64,000 nt of DNA from Lewinellaceae bacterium (GTDB taxonomy: Bacteria > Bacteroidota > Bacteroidia > Chitinophagales > Saprospiraceae): NCBI GenBank assembly GCA_020636095.1, contig JACJYN010000015.1, positions 49,832 to 113,831 of the forward strand, written 5' to 3'. The notes beneath the pieces were generated by a model, which saw nothing but the letters and a program-made list of their open reading frames with translations, was not told where the DNA came from and searched no databases. Numbering within the stretch: position 1 is the stretch's first letter; every line of letters starts with the position of its first letter. The position numbers were made by a program, and so were the translations under genes. Below are positions 57,460-64,000 of this stretch, piece after piece.

Positions 57460-58866
57460 TCACTTCAACATCTCCAGCACTTTCCCCCAAAGCACCTCAT
57501 AAGGCACCATCTCCACTTCAATGGCTTCCACGCCATGGGATAACAGCTTTGCCTGGTATTGTTTCGCCCGGCGCTCCACCACATCCCGCTTGAAGCGGCC
57601 GGCCGGCACCTGCAACAGCATTTTCATAAACTGGTTAGACCGGAAGGTGGCCTCTCCCCGGAGGTTGCGGTGGGAGTACTGCTTGTAGGCTTCGGCCTTG
57701 TCGATCAGCGTTCCCTTCTTGCCGCTCCGGATCAGGGAGAGGATTTCCAGGATAATCACAGGGATATTGGCACCTTGTTTGTCCCGGCTGAACAGGTCTA
57801 CCTGGTTGATGAGCTTGCCTATTTTTATATGGCCCCCTTTCAGGAAGTTCAGAAAGGCTTCGATGACTAGCCATTGATCCTTAACGTTGGTGGGCAGTTT
57901 GGGGTAGAATTTTTTAGCCTGGGCAATTGCCTCTTCAACTAGCTCTGGCTGGTTGGAATGAAAGCCAAGGATGGCCTGGTAGACCAGGGCTAATACCCAG
58001 TTGTAGGAGCCTGGGGGCGCCAGGCGCAGGCAGTCGCCCAGCTCCTTTTGGGCCAGGGCGTATTCAGCCAGGGAGATGAAGGCCATCAGTTTTTTGACCT
58101 TGAAGGTGAAGTAGGCTACATAAGGCTTGGCCTTAATATGGTGAAGCCTTAATAAGGCCTCGTCGCACATTTTTACCAACCCAATAAAGTCTCTGATAAT
58201 ACTGTATTTATAAGCCTGGATATTGTAAAAATAGGCAATAAAAGGGAATGTATCAGCCTGGGGAATCGACTCGAGATACTTTACTTTTTCATCAATCAGG
58301 GGTAGTAGGCTATTTTTTAGGCTCCTGGAATTAGCATGCTTATGTGCAACCTCCAGGTAACTTAACCGGGCCATTGTCTCGGCTTGTAGCACATCGAACG
58401 ATGCTTTAGCCTCTTTCAAGTGCACACTGAAATTACGGGTGTTTCCCTGTATGGCGCCGTAATGGTGAGCGAGTTCGTTGTTCGCCAAAAAATTTATATG
58501 GGCGAAGGAATACTTTCTCGCAATGCCCGTCGATTTTTTTGCCAGTTCAATTCCTGCCGGCCGGTCATCTTTACTGAAGAAATACAATGCAGCCAGATAA
58601 TACTTCGAAGCCCTGCGCAAAGCTATTTGGGATTCACTGCCTTCTGTTCTATTGACTATTGCGGCATCAACAATCTTATCTAAAAGAGTAGCTTTTAATT
58701 CACTGTAATAATGAGTGCAATCTTCAGAACCAAAAATTGCCAGTTTGGCATCGCTGTCGGATTTGAAAAAACCCTTCCTAAAGCCTTCATAAAGAGCCTG
58801 TATTTTCGATCCGTTCTTTAACTCTAAACCTGCTGAATTCTTTACAATTTCGCTTAAATCTATCAT
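57460..58866 (-). CDS. Hypothetical helical-repeat (TPR-like) protein
   Basis: 468 residues, Lys/Leu/Ala-rich, almost surely all-helical with repeated hairpins (YYLAALYFFSKDDRPAGIEL; YALAQKELGDCLRLAPPGS; QPELVEEAIAQAKKFYPKL), as in TPR-like solenoids. No signal peptide, no enzyme motif. Genes of this type occur in many copies in Saprospiria-like genomes without known function. Confidence 0.65.
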   Translation of the reverse strand: MIDLSEIVKNSAGLELKNGSKIQALYEGFRKGFFKSDSDAKLAIFGSEDCTHYYSELKATLLDKIVDAAIVNRTEGSESQIALRRASKYYLAALYFFSKDDRPAGIELAKKSTGIARKYSFAHINFLANNELAHHYGAIQGNTRNFSVHLKEAKASFDVLQAETMARLSYLEVAHKHANSRSLKNSLLPLIDEKVKYLESIPQADTFPFIAYFYNIQAYKYSIIRDFIGLVKMCDEALLRLHHIKAKPYVAYFTFKVKKLMAFISLAEYALAQKELGDCLRLAPPGSYNWVLALVYQAILGFHSNQPELVEEAIAQAKKFYPKLPTNVKDQWLVIEAFLNFLKGGHIKIGKLINQVDLFSRDKQGANIPVIILEILSLIRSGKKGTLIDKAEAYKQYSHRNLRGEATFRSNQFMKMLLQVPAGRFKRDVVERRAKQYQAKLLSHGVEAIEVEMVPYEVLWGKVLEMLK

Positions 58867-59542
58867 ATTTTAATCGCCTTTTAATATCTGAATTAAGGAA
58901 TGATATCGTTATAGGCCCAAAAAAGGAAGGGTTGTAGGTTTGAGTAGGTAGATTTAACAACCCTTCTGAAAAATAGTGTATGAGTTCACTGATTGCATTG
59001 ATGATCCTTATGGGTCTTATCAATGATGATTTGCAAGGATTGTAGTTGTAAAAAGGGCAGCGCCATTAGCTGCAATGCTATAGCGCTACCGTAAAAAATT
59101 GTTTAAAACTACTCTAAAATACAAATTGAATTTGAATTAATGCTATTCAAATTCTAGCCCTTTTTATGTATTCACTGCAAAAGTGAGTATCGCATCTTCT
59201 TCTCTATCAATTTTTTAACTTTTCCCTGCCTACATTTTCCTAAAAATCTGCCATGTCTTTTTTCGTGAAAAAAGTTATTTTTTTCCAGCCTACACCTTGT
59301 TATATTTACTGAGTATTTTCGAATACGCCAAAACAAACTGCCGGCATGATAGCTCAAAAGTAGGGCGTTGGGCCTTCCCAGCCGCCTCTACAGAAGCTGC
59401 CTTTCGCTGGATATTAAGTATCCGGACAACAGAGTCTAGCTATCCCCGTCCGGGTACTTGCCCCAATCCATCTTATCAAATCCAATAATTGTTTAAAACT
59501 GTGGCCAAAAATCTGTTTTGCTAATGTAAAATCCATTAGGCT
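58867..59542. other. Gap of 676 bp without convincing genes
   Basis: AT-rich, no ORF with good codon character. Weak features only: short T runs near 59205-59285 and a TATTTTCGAATA palindrome-like patch at about 59312. It probably contains the promoter of the TPR-like gene at its left end and of the 51-aa ORF at its right end. Confidence 0.4.
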
Positions 59543-59698
59543 ATGGGTAAATTAGTCCCCGGCACAGTTATCAGTAAAATAAAGGCGTGCTTAAAGGTTG
59601 CTAAAACAACCAAGGATCAATCTAAAGTAAAAAAGATAACTTCTAAAGTTGAGGAGGCGCTGCAGGAACTCCGAAAATTAGAACAGGATAGCTCTTAG
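59543..59698 (+). CDS. Small basic protein (51 aa)
   Basis: ATG 59543 to stop 59696-59698 gives a Lys-rich helical peptide (VISKIKACLKVAKTTKDQSK; ITSKVEEALQELRKLEQDSS). Regular hydrophobic spacing suggests a real amphipathic helix. No family known. It ends 67 bp before the convergent XRE gene. Confidence 0.4.
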   Translation: MGKLVPGTVISKIKACLKVAKTTKDQSKVKKITSKVEEALQELRKLEQDSS

Positions 59699-59764
59699 GG
59701 CCGAAGATAGTACCGCCCGGATGTATGCCGCCGACTGGCAGGCGAGTTTGGCTGGAGAAAGAGT

Positions 59765-60187
59765 TTACTTCTTCTCCTCTCCTCCTATTATGCCATATTT
59801 CTCCATGAGCTCCACGATGATGGCGTTGGCCTTGTTGAGGGCTTTTTGGACTTCCTTCCTTTCGTGGTCCACCGTGGCAAGGTTCTTTTCCAGTTCGCCG
59901 ACTTCTTTTTCCAGCTTATCGATCTGGGCCAGCAGGCTCTCCTTGCCGGGCTGGGCCCCTGCTTCGAGCTCGATGCCCGCTTCCTGGGCTTTGACCTGGA
60001 GTTCGGGGAAGGCAGCTGCCAAGGCTATGAAATAGTCTTGCGACGGCTGGGTGGGGCCGTTCCGGTAGGCATTCATCTGGCTTTTGGTCAGCCCCACTCG
60101 CTTGCCTATGGCATTGATGGAAATGCCAAAGCTCTTCTTTAAAAAATCCGTCCAATCCTTAAACAATTGATTATCAAGCCGTTTCAA
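59765..60187 (-). CDS. HTH (XRE-like) regulator with coiled coil
   Basis: 140 residues. The HTH is at about 15-60 (FGISINAIGKRVGLTKSQMN), and residues ~80-125 form a coiled coil (ESLLAQIDKLEKEVGELEKN) that probably mediates dimers. A palindrome 44 bp upstream is the likely operator. It faces the tandem array of small genes and may regulate it. Confidence 0.8.
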   Translation of the reverse strand: MKRLDNQLFKDWTDFLKKSFGISINAIGKRVGLTKSQMNAYRNGPTQPSQDYFIALAAAFPELQVKAQEAGIELEAGAQPGKESLLAQIDKLEKEVGELEKNLATVDHERKEVQKALNKANAIIVELMEKYGIIGGEEKK

Positions 60188-60230
60188 AGGTGTCTGTTTT
60201 TTTTAGAATAAAACGGAAGAAAAAATAATC

Positions 60231-60276
60231 CATTTTGAACTATTTTTAATTCAAAATGACTATCTTGGTTCAAAAT
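60231..60276. promoter_or_regulatory. Operator-like repeats before the tandem array
   Basis: CATTTTGAA (60231-60239) and TTCAAAATG (60250-60258) form a perfect 9-bp inverted repeat with a 10-bp spacer; a third half site TTCAAAAT lies at 60269-60276. They sit between the XRE coiled-coil gene and the array. Confidence 0.6.
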
Positions 60277-60367
60277 AAACCTGATTCGGGCTAACAAAAT
60301 ACGAAAAGAACCGCAAAGGCCAACATGGAAAGGGAATAAATCCAAATTCAAATTATAATCTACGGCT

Positions 60368-60610
60368 ATGTTGATCGAAGGGTTAATAAGGGGAGATTTG
60401 GTTCTGATCACCAGGGAGGCTCGCGATATTTTGAGAGGTAGAGGGGTTAAGGGATGGAATATTTCGGAGCGGACGGCTTCCTACCATATCAAAACCCTCT
60501 CCGAAAGGAAGTACACGGAAACGGGGACAGTGATCCGCGAGCTGGCTCTTCGGAGGATAGCCGAAAACAGTATGAGGGAGGAACAGATCAGGTCGGATAT
60601 CGCCAAATAA
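60368..60610 (+). CDS. 80-aa array protein, copy 1
   Basis: MLIEGLIRGDLVLITREARD, then ILRGRGVKGWNISERTASYH and IKTLSERKYTETG: a small protein with a possible winged-helix or HTH character (SERTASYHIKTL like a recognition helix). Its paralogue at 62086 differs at few positions, mostly conservative, which suggests selection. Not recognised as a named family. Confidence 0.65.
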   Translation: MLIEGLIRGDLVLITREARDILRGRGVKGWNISERTASYHIKTLSERKYTETGTVIRELALRRIAENSMREEQIRSDIAK

Positions 60611-60626
60611 TTCAAAATATACTGTT

Positions 60627-61034
60627 ATGACTACTGCTGCAATGCGAAGCGCTATTGCCGGGGCTGCGCTATGCCGTCCACCAAAGCGGGAGAAGCCACT
60701 GCCGTTTGACACCTTGCACCGCCTGGTGGAGGATTTCATCCTCTTTGGGATCCAGGGCGAGAGCTGGGATGGGCAGGAAGAGGCCTTTGCCGGCGCCAAT
60801 AATTTTGGGGCTATCCGCTCGGTGGCGTTCATCGAACGCAATAAAGAAAAGGCTTTCGGCTTGATCGATTGGGATTTGAAAGAGGTGGAGGATGGGGATG
60901 AGGAAGATAGCTTCACTTTGTTTTACTCCTCTGCTGGCGGGGCTAAGATGGGCCGGCTGAAAATTTCCTGCCTTTCCCGAAGGAGGGGCGCGTCCAGACA
61001 GAATGTAGCGGGCAACGACAAAGCTCCGCCTTGA
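60627..61034 (+). CDS. 135-aa array protein, copy 1
   Basis: Unknown family. Conserved core LPFDTLHRLVEDFILFGIQG, then ESWDGQEEAFAGANNFGAIR and FIERNKEKAFGLIDW, ending in a basic tail. The paralogue at 62475 is about 75% identical with conservative changes. Starts 16 bp after the 80-aa gene. Soluble, no signal peptide. Confidence 0.65.
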   Translation: MTTAAMRSAIAGAALCRPPKREKPLPFDTLHRLVEDFILFGIQGESWDGQEEAFAGANNFGAIRSVAFIERNKEKAFGLIDWDLKEVEDGDEEDSFTLFYSSAGGAKMGRLKISCLSRRRGASRQNVAGNDKAPP

Positions 61035-61286
61035 TGGGCTTGGTTGCTTCAAAATAAGCAGGGAGGGCAGGTGCTGATTGATATGGAGAGCTATTCAGAA
61101 GGGTCATTTTTTCTAAGCCCCTCCCTGTTTTTCAGAATGTTGGGAGTTGATACGTTGGCGTGGGTAACGGGGTGGTAAAAATGAGCTGTTCTCTGCTATA
61201 CGATGGCCCCAGCGTATCAATTCCAACGAACACCCTGCTGTTTTCCAGGCTGTGGCGCCCAGAAGTGGGCGCTGCAGCCAACTGCC

Positions 61287-61322
61287 AGGCTGAGCGAAGC
61301 CGAAGCCGGCTTCGCTCAGCCT
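61287..61322. repeat. Perfect hairpin in the array
   Basis: AGGCTGAGCGAAGCCG, loop AAGC, and its exact reverse complement. Related GAGCGAAGCCGA words recur at 63065 and near the window end (63950), so it may be a dispersed palindromic repeat. Confidence 0.65.
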
Positions 61323-61351
61323 TATTGGGTACTCGAACCCGTCTCTTGCTG

Positions 61352-61390
61352 GCCCCGGCCCAAAGATTATGGTTACTGGCCGGGGCTTTT
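61352..61390 (+). terminator. Terminator-like hairpin before the HTH gene
   Basis: GCCCCGGCC and GGCCGGGGC followed by TTTT, 46 bp before the ATG at 61437. A decayed equivalent (AGCCCTGG ... CCGGGGCTTTTT) lies before copy 2 at 63236-63277, so the structure is kept. It could act as a terminator or attenuator. Confidence 0.6.
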
Positions 61391-61436
61391 CTTCGAGTTT
61401 TGAAAAAACGCTTAACCCTTCTTCAAAACAACCGCC

Positions 61437-62222
61437 ATGATCAACCTCAGCGACACCCTGGCCCTGGAAAAGATGCCCATCGTCGGCGCCCGCGCCATCG
61501 GCGTACTGGTGGCCATCTCCAAGTTCATGAACGAGCACAACCAGGCCTGGCCCTCCCGCAAAACCCTGCGCGCCCTCACCGGGCTGGGGCGCGACGCCCT
61601 GGACAAGGACATCAGCTTGCTGGAAAAGCACCGGCTGGCGAAGAAGTCGCAACGCCGCTCCGAAGGGGGCCGGCGGCTGTCCAGCAACTGCTATACCATC
61701 CCCCGCAGCCTCGCACGAAAGTACACCCCGTTGGCCCTGTGTAATAATGCCGGACAAGGCTGCTCTATTCCACCGGGCCAGGTTACGGTTTTTCAGGGCC
61801 CTGGTTCTCAGGATACTGAAATCCAGGGTTGCGGCCCTCAGCTTACGGATTCTCAGGATACTGATTTTCAGGATACTGGTTCTCAGCACCCTGAAAACTC
61901 GCTAGGAAGTATTGAATACTCTTTTGAAGTATTGAATAAAAAAGAAGTATTGAATAAACAGGAAGCATTGAGCGCGCTCTACGCGCGCGCGTGCGAGGAA
62001 GCCGAAAAGCTGAAACTGGAAAAGAACCATAAGGAAAACAACACTGAAAAGAGCCAAATCCAAATTCAAATTATAATCTACGGCTATGTTGATCGAAGGG
62101 TTATTAAGGGGAGATTTGGTTTTGATTACCAGAGAGGCTCGCGAAATTTTGAGGGGCAGGGGGGTGGAAGGGTGGAATATTTCGGAGCGGACGGCTTCCT
62201 ACCATATCAAATCCCTCAATGA
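61437..62222 (+). CDS. HTH protein of the array, copy 1 (replication/regulator-like)
   Basis: 261 codons. Residues ~10-85 form a winged helix of the HTH_36/replisome-organiser kind (VGARAIGVLVAISKFMNEHN, WPSRKTLRALTGLGRDALDK). Then a low-complexity part from repeats of TCAGGATACTGA-like units (SQDTDFQDTGSQ), a coiled stretch, and, after about codon 205 (62050), codons read through the start of unit 2 and its 80-aa gene in another frame. The original C-terminus was therefore probably shorter, and the tandem duplication extended it. Confidence 0.65.
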   Translation: MINLSDTLALEKMPIVGARAIGVLVAISKFMNEHNQAWPSRKTLRALTGLGRDALDKDISLLEKHRLAKKSQRRSEGGRRLSSNCYTIPRSLARKYTPLALCNNAGQGCSIPPGQVTVFQGPGSQDTEIQGCGPQLTDSQDTDFQDTGSQHPENSLGSIEYSFEVLNKKEVLNKQEALSALYARACEEAEKLKLEKNHKENNTEKSQIQIQIIIYGYVDRRVIKGRFGFDYQRGSRNFEGQGGGRVEYFGADGFLPYQIPQ

Positions 62223-62328
62223 AAGGAAGTATACCGAAACGGGAAAGGTGGTCCGGGAGCTGGCTCTTCGGCGGATCGCGGAGAACAGGGAAAGGGAGGA
62301 ACAGATCAGGGTGGATATCGCCAAATAA
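62086..62328 (+). CDS. 80-aa array protein, copy 2
   Basis: Near-identical to copy 1 at 60368 (for example LLRGDLVLITREAREILRGR and IKSLNERKYTETGKVVRELA). Overlaps the readthrough end of the HTH frame 61437-62222 in another frame, which supports this frame being the real gene here. Confidence 0.65.
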   Translation: MLIEGLLRGDLVLITREAREILRGRGVEGWNISERTASYHIKSLNERKYTETGKVVRELALRRIAENREREEQIRVDIAK

Positions 62329-62330
62329 TT

Positions 62331-62469
62331 CAAAACTTACCTTCTTTGACAAATCTCGTGGGCCAGTTGAATGCCGGAACAAAGGCGGCCTCCTGAACCC
62401 TACACAGAGCCGTGTTTCCGGCATTTAGCTGGCTCAATGCCACGAGGTTTGTCAAAGAACCAAAACTTA
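62331..62469. mobile_element. 121-bp MITE with 9-bp target duplication
   Basis: Element 62340-62460 has inverted ends TTCTTTGACAAATCTCGTGG (left) and TTCTTTGACAAACCTCGTGG (right, inverted), and inner inverted words GCCGGAA/TTCCGGC. CAAAACTTA flanks it on both sides (62331-62339, 62461-62469). The same spot in unit 1 (60611-60626) lacks the insert and reads TTCAAAATATACTGTTATG, an empty site. No coding capacity. Confidence 0.85.
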
Positions 62470-62474
62470 TAGTT

Positions 62475-62882
62475 ATGACAACTTCAGCAATGCGCAACGC
62501 TATTGCCGGGGCTTCTCTATGCCGCCGGCCAAAGCGGAGCAAACCGCTGCCTTTCGACGTTTTGCAGCGCCTGGTGGAGGATTTCATCCTCTATGGCATC
62601 CAGGGCGAGAGATGGGACGGGCAGGAAGATGTTTTTGCTGGCGCCAACAATTTTGGGGCCATCCGCTCGGTGGCTTTCATCGAACGCAACCGGGGCAGGG
62701 CCTTCGGGCTCATTGGCTGGGAGCTGAAAGAGGTGGAGGACGGGGACGGGGAAGACAGCTTCACGCTGTTTTACTGCTCCGCTAGTGGCGCCGAGATGGG
62801 CCGGCTGAAAATTTCCCGCTATACCAGGCGAAAGGGCGCAGCCCGACTGAATGCGGGGGGCAGGCACAAAGCTCCGCCATGA
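62475..62882 (+). CDS. 135-aa array protein, copy 2
   Basis: From ATG 62475, paralogue of 60627 (LPFDVLQRLVEDFILYGIQG; AGANNFGAIRSVAFIERN). The frame can be extended upstream into the MITE (62412), which is not credible as coding. Spacing from the 80-aa gene rose from 16 to 146 bp through the MITE. Confidence 0.65.
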   Translation: MTTSAMRNAIAGASLCRRPKRSKPLPFDVLQRLVEDFILYGIQGERWDGQEDVFAGANNFGAIRSVAFIERNRGRAFGLIGWELKEVEDGDGEDSFTLFYCSASGAEMGRLKISRYTRRKGAARLNAGGRHKAPP

Positions 62883-63308
62883 CTGGCGCTTGATAACAGG
62901 GCATCCTTAAAAGCAAGCAGGGAGGGCAGGTGTAGGTTGATATGAAGCGTTTTTCAGAAGTGCCATTATTTCCAAGCCCCTCCTTGTTTTTTATATACTA
63001 TTTACACCCTGCTGTTTTCCAGGCTGCGGCGCCCTAACGCGGGCGCTGCAGCCAACTGCTAGAACTGAGCGAAGCCGAACCAGGCCTGAGCGTAGTCGAA
63101 GGCAGCCAAATCATCCATGCTAATGTTGGGTTTTTAGCAGCTCCCGGGCCAGAGGTGAACCTTAAGCGGAGTGCAATATATGTTGGACAACCGCCCGGGA
63201 GCCTTTTGAAGCTTATTCGAACTTGTCTCTTGCTGAGCCCTGGTCACAGGATAATGGTTACAGGCCGGGGCTTTTTCTTCTCCTCAATTTCACAAAACAT
63301 AGCAAGCC
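62883..63308. other. Gap between array genes, copy 2
   Basis: 426 bp, no gene. Shares spacer words with 61035-61436 (CACCCTGCTGTTTTCCAGGC at 63005, and GCGGGCGCTGCAGCCAACTG at 63038), a decayed GAGCGAAGCCGA palindrome at 63065 and the terminator-like hairpin at 63236-63277. Confidence 0.5.
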
Positions 63309-64000
63309 ATGATCAACATCAGCGATACCGTGGTCCTGGAGAAAATGCCCATCGTGGGCGCCCGCGCCGTCGGCGTGCTGCTGGCCATCTCCAAGTTCAT
63401 GAACGAGCACAACCAGGCCTGGCCTTCCCGGAAAACCCTGCGGGCCATCACCGGCCTGGGCCGCGATGCCCTGGACAAAGACATCGCCTTGCTGGAAAAG
63501 CACCAGCTGGCCAGCAAAGCCCAGCGCCGCACCAACGGCGGGCGGCGGCTGTCCAGCAACCGCTACACCATCCCCCGGAAACTCGCCAGGAAGTACACGC
63601 CACCTCAGGTTACGGGTTTCCAGTGCCCTGAAAATCAGGATGCTGAGCCTCAGGATACTGAATTTCAGGGTTTCCCCCCTCAGCATACGGGTTCTCAGGA
63701 TACTGAATTTCAGTACACTGATTTTCAGGATACTGGTTCTCAGCACCCTGAAAACCCGCCAGGAAGTATTGAATACTCTTTTGAAGTATTGAATAAAAAA
63801 GAAGTATTGAATAAAAAAGAAGAATTGAATAAACAGGAAGAATTGAGAGTGCTCTACGCGCGCGCGTGCGAGGAGGCCGAAAAACTGAAATTGGAAAACG
63901 AAGAACTGCGGCTTCGGCTTCGCTCAGCCGCCGTTCCCCCCCTTGGGGTGAGCGAAGCCGAACCCCCCCCCCCCCCCTTCCGCCCCCCCCCCCCCCCCCG
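63309..64000 (+). CDS. HTH protein of the array, copy 2, cut by the window end
   Basis: Open from ATG 63309 (MINISDTVVLEKMPIVGARA, WPSRKTLRAITGLGRDALDK) without a stop to base 64000. It follows copy 1 closely through the winged helix, has its own expansion of the CAGGATACTGAATTTCAG-type repeat, and then IEYSFEVLNKKEVLNKKEEL. The last ~60 codons run into GC- and C-rich sequence and are probably not genuine at the very end. Confidence 0.65.
   Translation, partial: MINISDTVVLEKMPIVGARAVGVLLAISKFMNEHNQAWPSRKTLRAITGLGRDALDKDIALLEKHQLASKAQRRTNGGRRLSSNRYTIPRKLARKYTPPQVTGFQCPENQDAEPQDTEFQGFPPQHTGSQDTEFQYTDFQDTGSQHPENPPGSIEYSFEVLNKKEVLNKKEELNKQEELRVLYARACEEAEKLKLENEELRLRLRSAAVPPLGVSEAEPPPPPFRPPPPP
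63963..64000. other. Poly-C tail, probable artefact
   Basis: Fifteen C, then TTCCG, then seventeen C and a final G. Nothing like this occurs elsewhere in 64 kb; such runs arise at contig ends from low-quality or dark-cycle base calls. It follows an unresolved tandem array, where an assembly would stop. Confidence 0.7.

Larger units (their letters stand above)
61035..61436. other. Gap between array genes, copy 1
   Basis: 402 bp with no gene; it holds the hairpins at 61287-61322 and 61352-61390 and otherwise moderately GC-rich spacer that is partly shared with 62883-63308. Confidence 0.5.
60338..62055 (+). repeat. Tandem array unit 1 (1,718 bp)
   Basis: Begins with AAATCCAAATTCAAATTATA, which recurs 1,718 bp later at 62056. 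The unit carries an 80-aa gene, a 135-aa gene, hairpins and an HTH gene, all of which have close copies in unit 2. High protein similarity with scattered substitutions points to an established duplication. Confidence 0.85.
62056..64000 (+). repeat. Tandem array unit 2 (incomplete, interrupted by a MITE)
   Basis: Repeats the content of unit 1 with the same order: 80-aa gene, 135-aa gene, hairpin region, HTH gene. Gene offsets are 1,718 bp for the first gene, 1,848 for the second and 1,872 for the third; the first jump of 130 bp is the MITE plus its target duplication. It runs off the window. Confidence 0.85.

Noticed and set aside
61790..61900. Considered as iterons of a plasmid origin
   Set aside because: The repeats are inside the coding frame and keep its phase; no AT-rich origin or partition genes nearby. 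A replication role of the HTH protein remains possible but unproven.
62412..62474. Upstream extension of the second 135-aa gene
   Set aside because: It would be encoded by the MITE; the paralogue in unit 1 starts at the equivalent of 62475.
63155..63631. Plus-strand 158-codon ORF overlapping the second HTH gene
   Set aside because: Its end is Arg/His/Pro-rich frame-shadow of the HTH gene, whose frame is conserved with copy 1.
1..64000. tRNA, rRNA or riboswitch genes
   Set aside because: No cloverleaf with GGTTCGAATCC-type arm, no rRNA signature and no riboswitch core were recognised by reading; a covariance-model search was not possible here.

Overview
The window looks like a chromosomal accessory region (metal-resistance island) of a Bacteroidota bacterium, most likely of the Saprospiria/Lewinella type. 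The reasons are type IX secretion C-terminal sorting domains, TAnnTTTG promoter -7 elements, a DUF6660-CusA-TolC-CusB-(P-II) copper/silver locus of Bacteroidota layout, AraC regulators with an HMA-like N-terminus, and SusE/TonB-style lipoprotein and outer-membrane signals. This assignment comes from gene content and is not proven by a marker gene; I saw no rRNA or tRNA gene.

Layout. 0.2-8.3 kb, minus strand: GH130 enzyme, a heavy-metal-binding/VKOR/SPW membrane protein, an SDR epimerase, a porin, a YceI lipoprotein with 12-residue repeats, a thioredoxin-like/rhodanese protein, and a Met-rich lipoprotein, with palindromic elements between them. 8.5-10.6 kb: IS66 remnant, an autoregulated and probably leaderless XRE regulator, a PD-(D/E)XK-like stub and two unknown genes, one frameshifted. 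10.6-16.8 kb: copper/silver RND efflux locus, with the cusA-tolC fusion and the start of cusB broken by many single-base indels and the P-II gene cut to its first ~28 codons. 16.8-25 kb: two T9SS-type secreted proteins, a P1B-4 metal ATPase, and a DHOR/Rieske/porin operon behind a DtxR-like box. 25-34 kb: PepSY-like lipoprotein, permease remnant, ArsR-MerTP-GDCCVFC mercury-type genes, a 1,344-bp IS with 5-bp TSD inside a second GDCCVFC copy, an HMA-AraC regulator, and an ArsR-rhodanese / methyltransferase / MFS-rhodanese operon. 34-39 kb: nucleoside phosphorylase, membrane AraC regulator, TonB-like protein, a sterol-desaturase-DUF2147x2 fusion and an alpha/beta-hydrolase-like protein.

39.1-45.6 kb: the most interesting part. 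A DUF3883 nuclease-like gene and a 1,358-residue STAND/NACHT NTPase with a C-terminal PD-(D/E)XK domain sit between two truncated metal P-type ATPases, a possible anti-phage module. 45.6-53.2 kb: an intact CzcCBA-type efflux operon and a YdjM-family protein. 53.3-58.9 kb: WGR protein, decayed RloA/RloB pair, XRE regulator with operator, a signal-peptide-bearing CdiA-CT-like nuclease toxin with its immunity gene, metallophosphoesterase, orphan XisI and a helical-repeat protein. 59.5-64 kb: an XRE coiled-coil regulator and a tandem array (period 1,718 bp) of three-gene units (80-aa protein, 135-aa protein, HTH protein). The second unit carries a 121-bp MITE with 9-bp TSD, and the window ends in poly-C that looks like an artefact.

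How it fits together: at least three metal efflux routes (RND Cus, RND Czc, P1B-4 ATPase), metal- and sulfur-sensing regulators (two ArsR, one HMA-AraC, three rhodanese proteins) and many remnants of further metal genes point to repeated gain and loss of resistance modules, into which defence and toxin modules have also been inserted.
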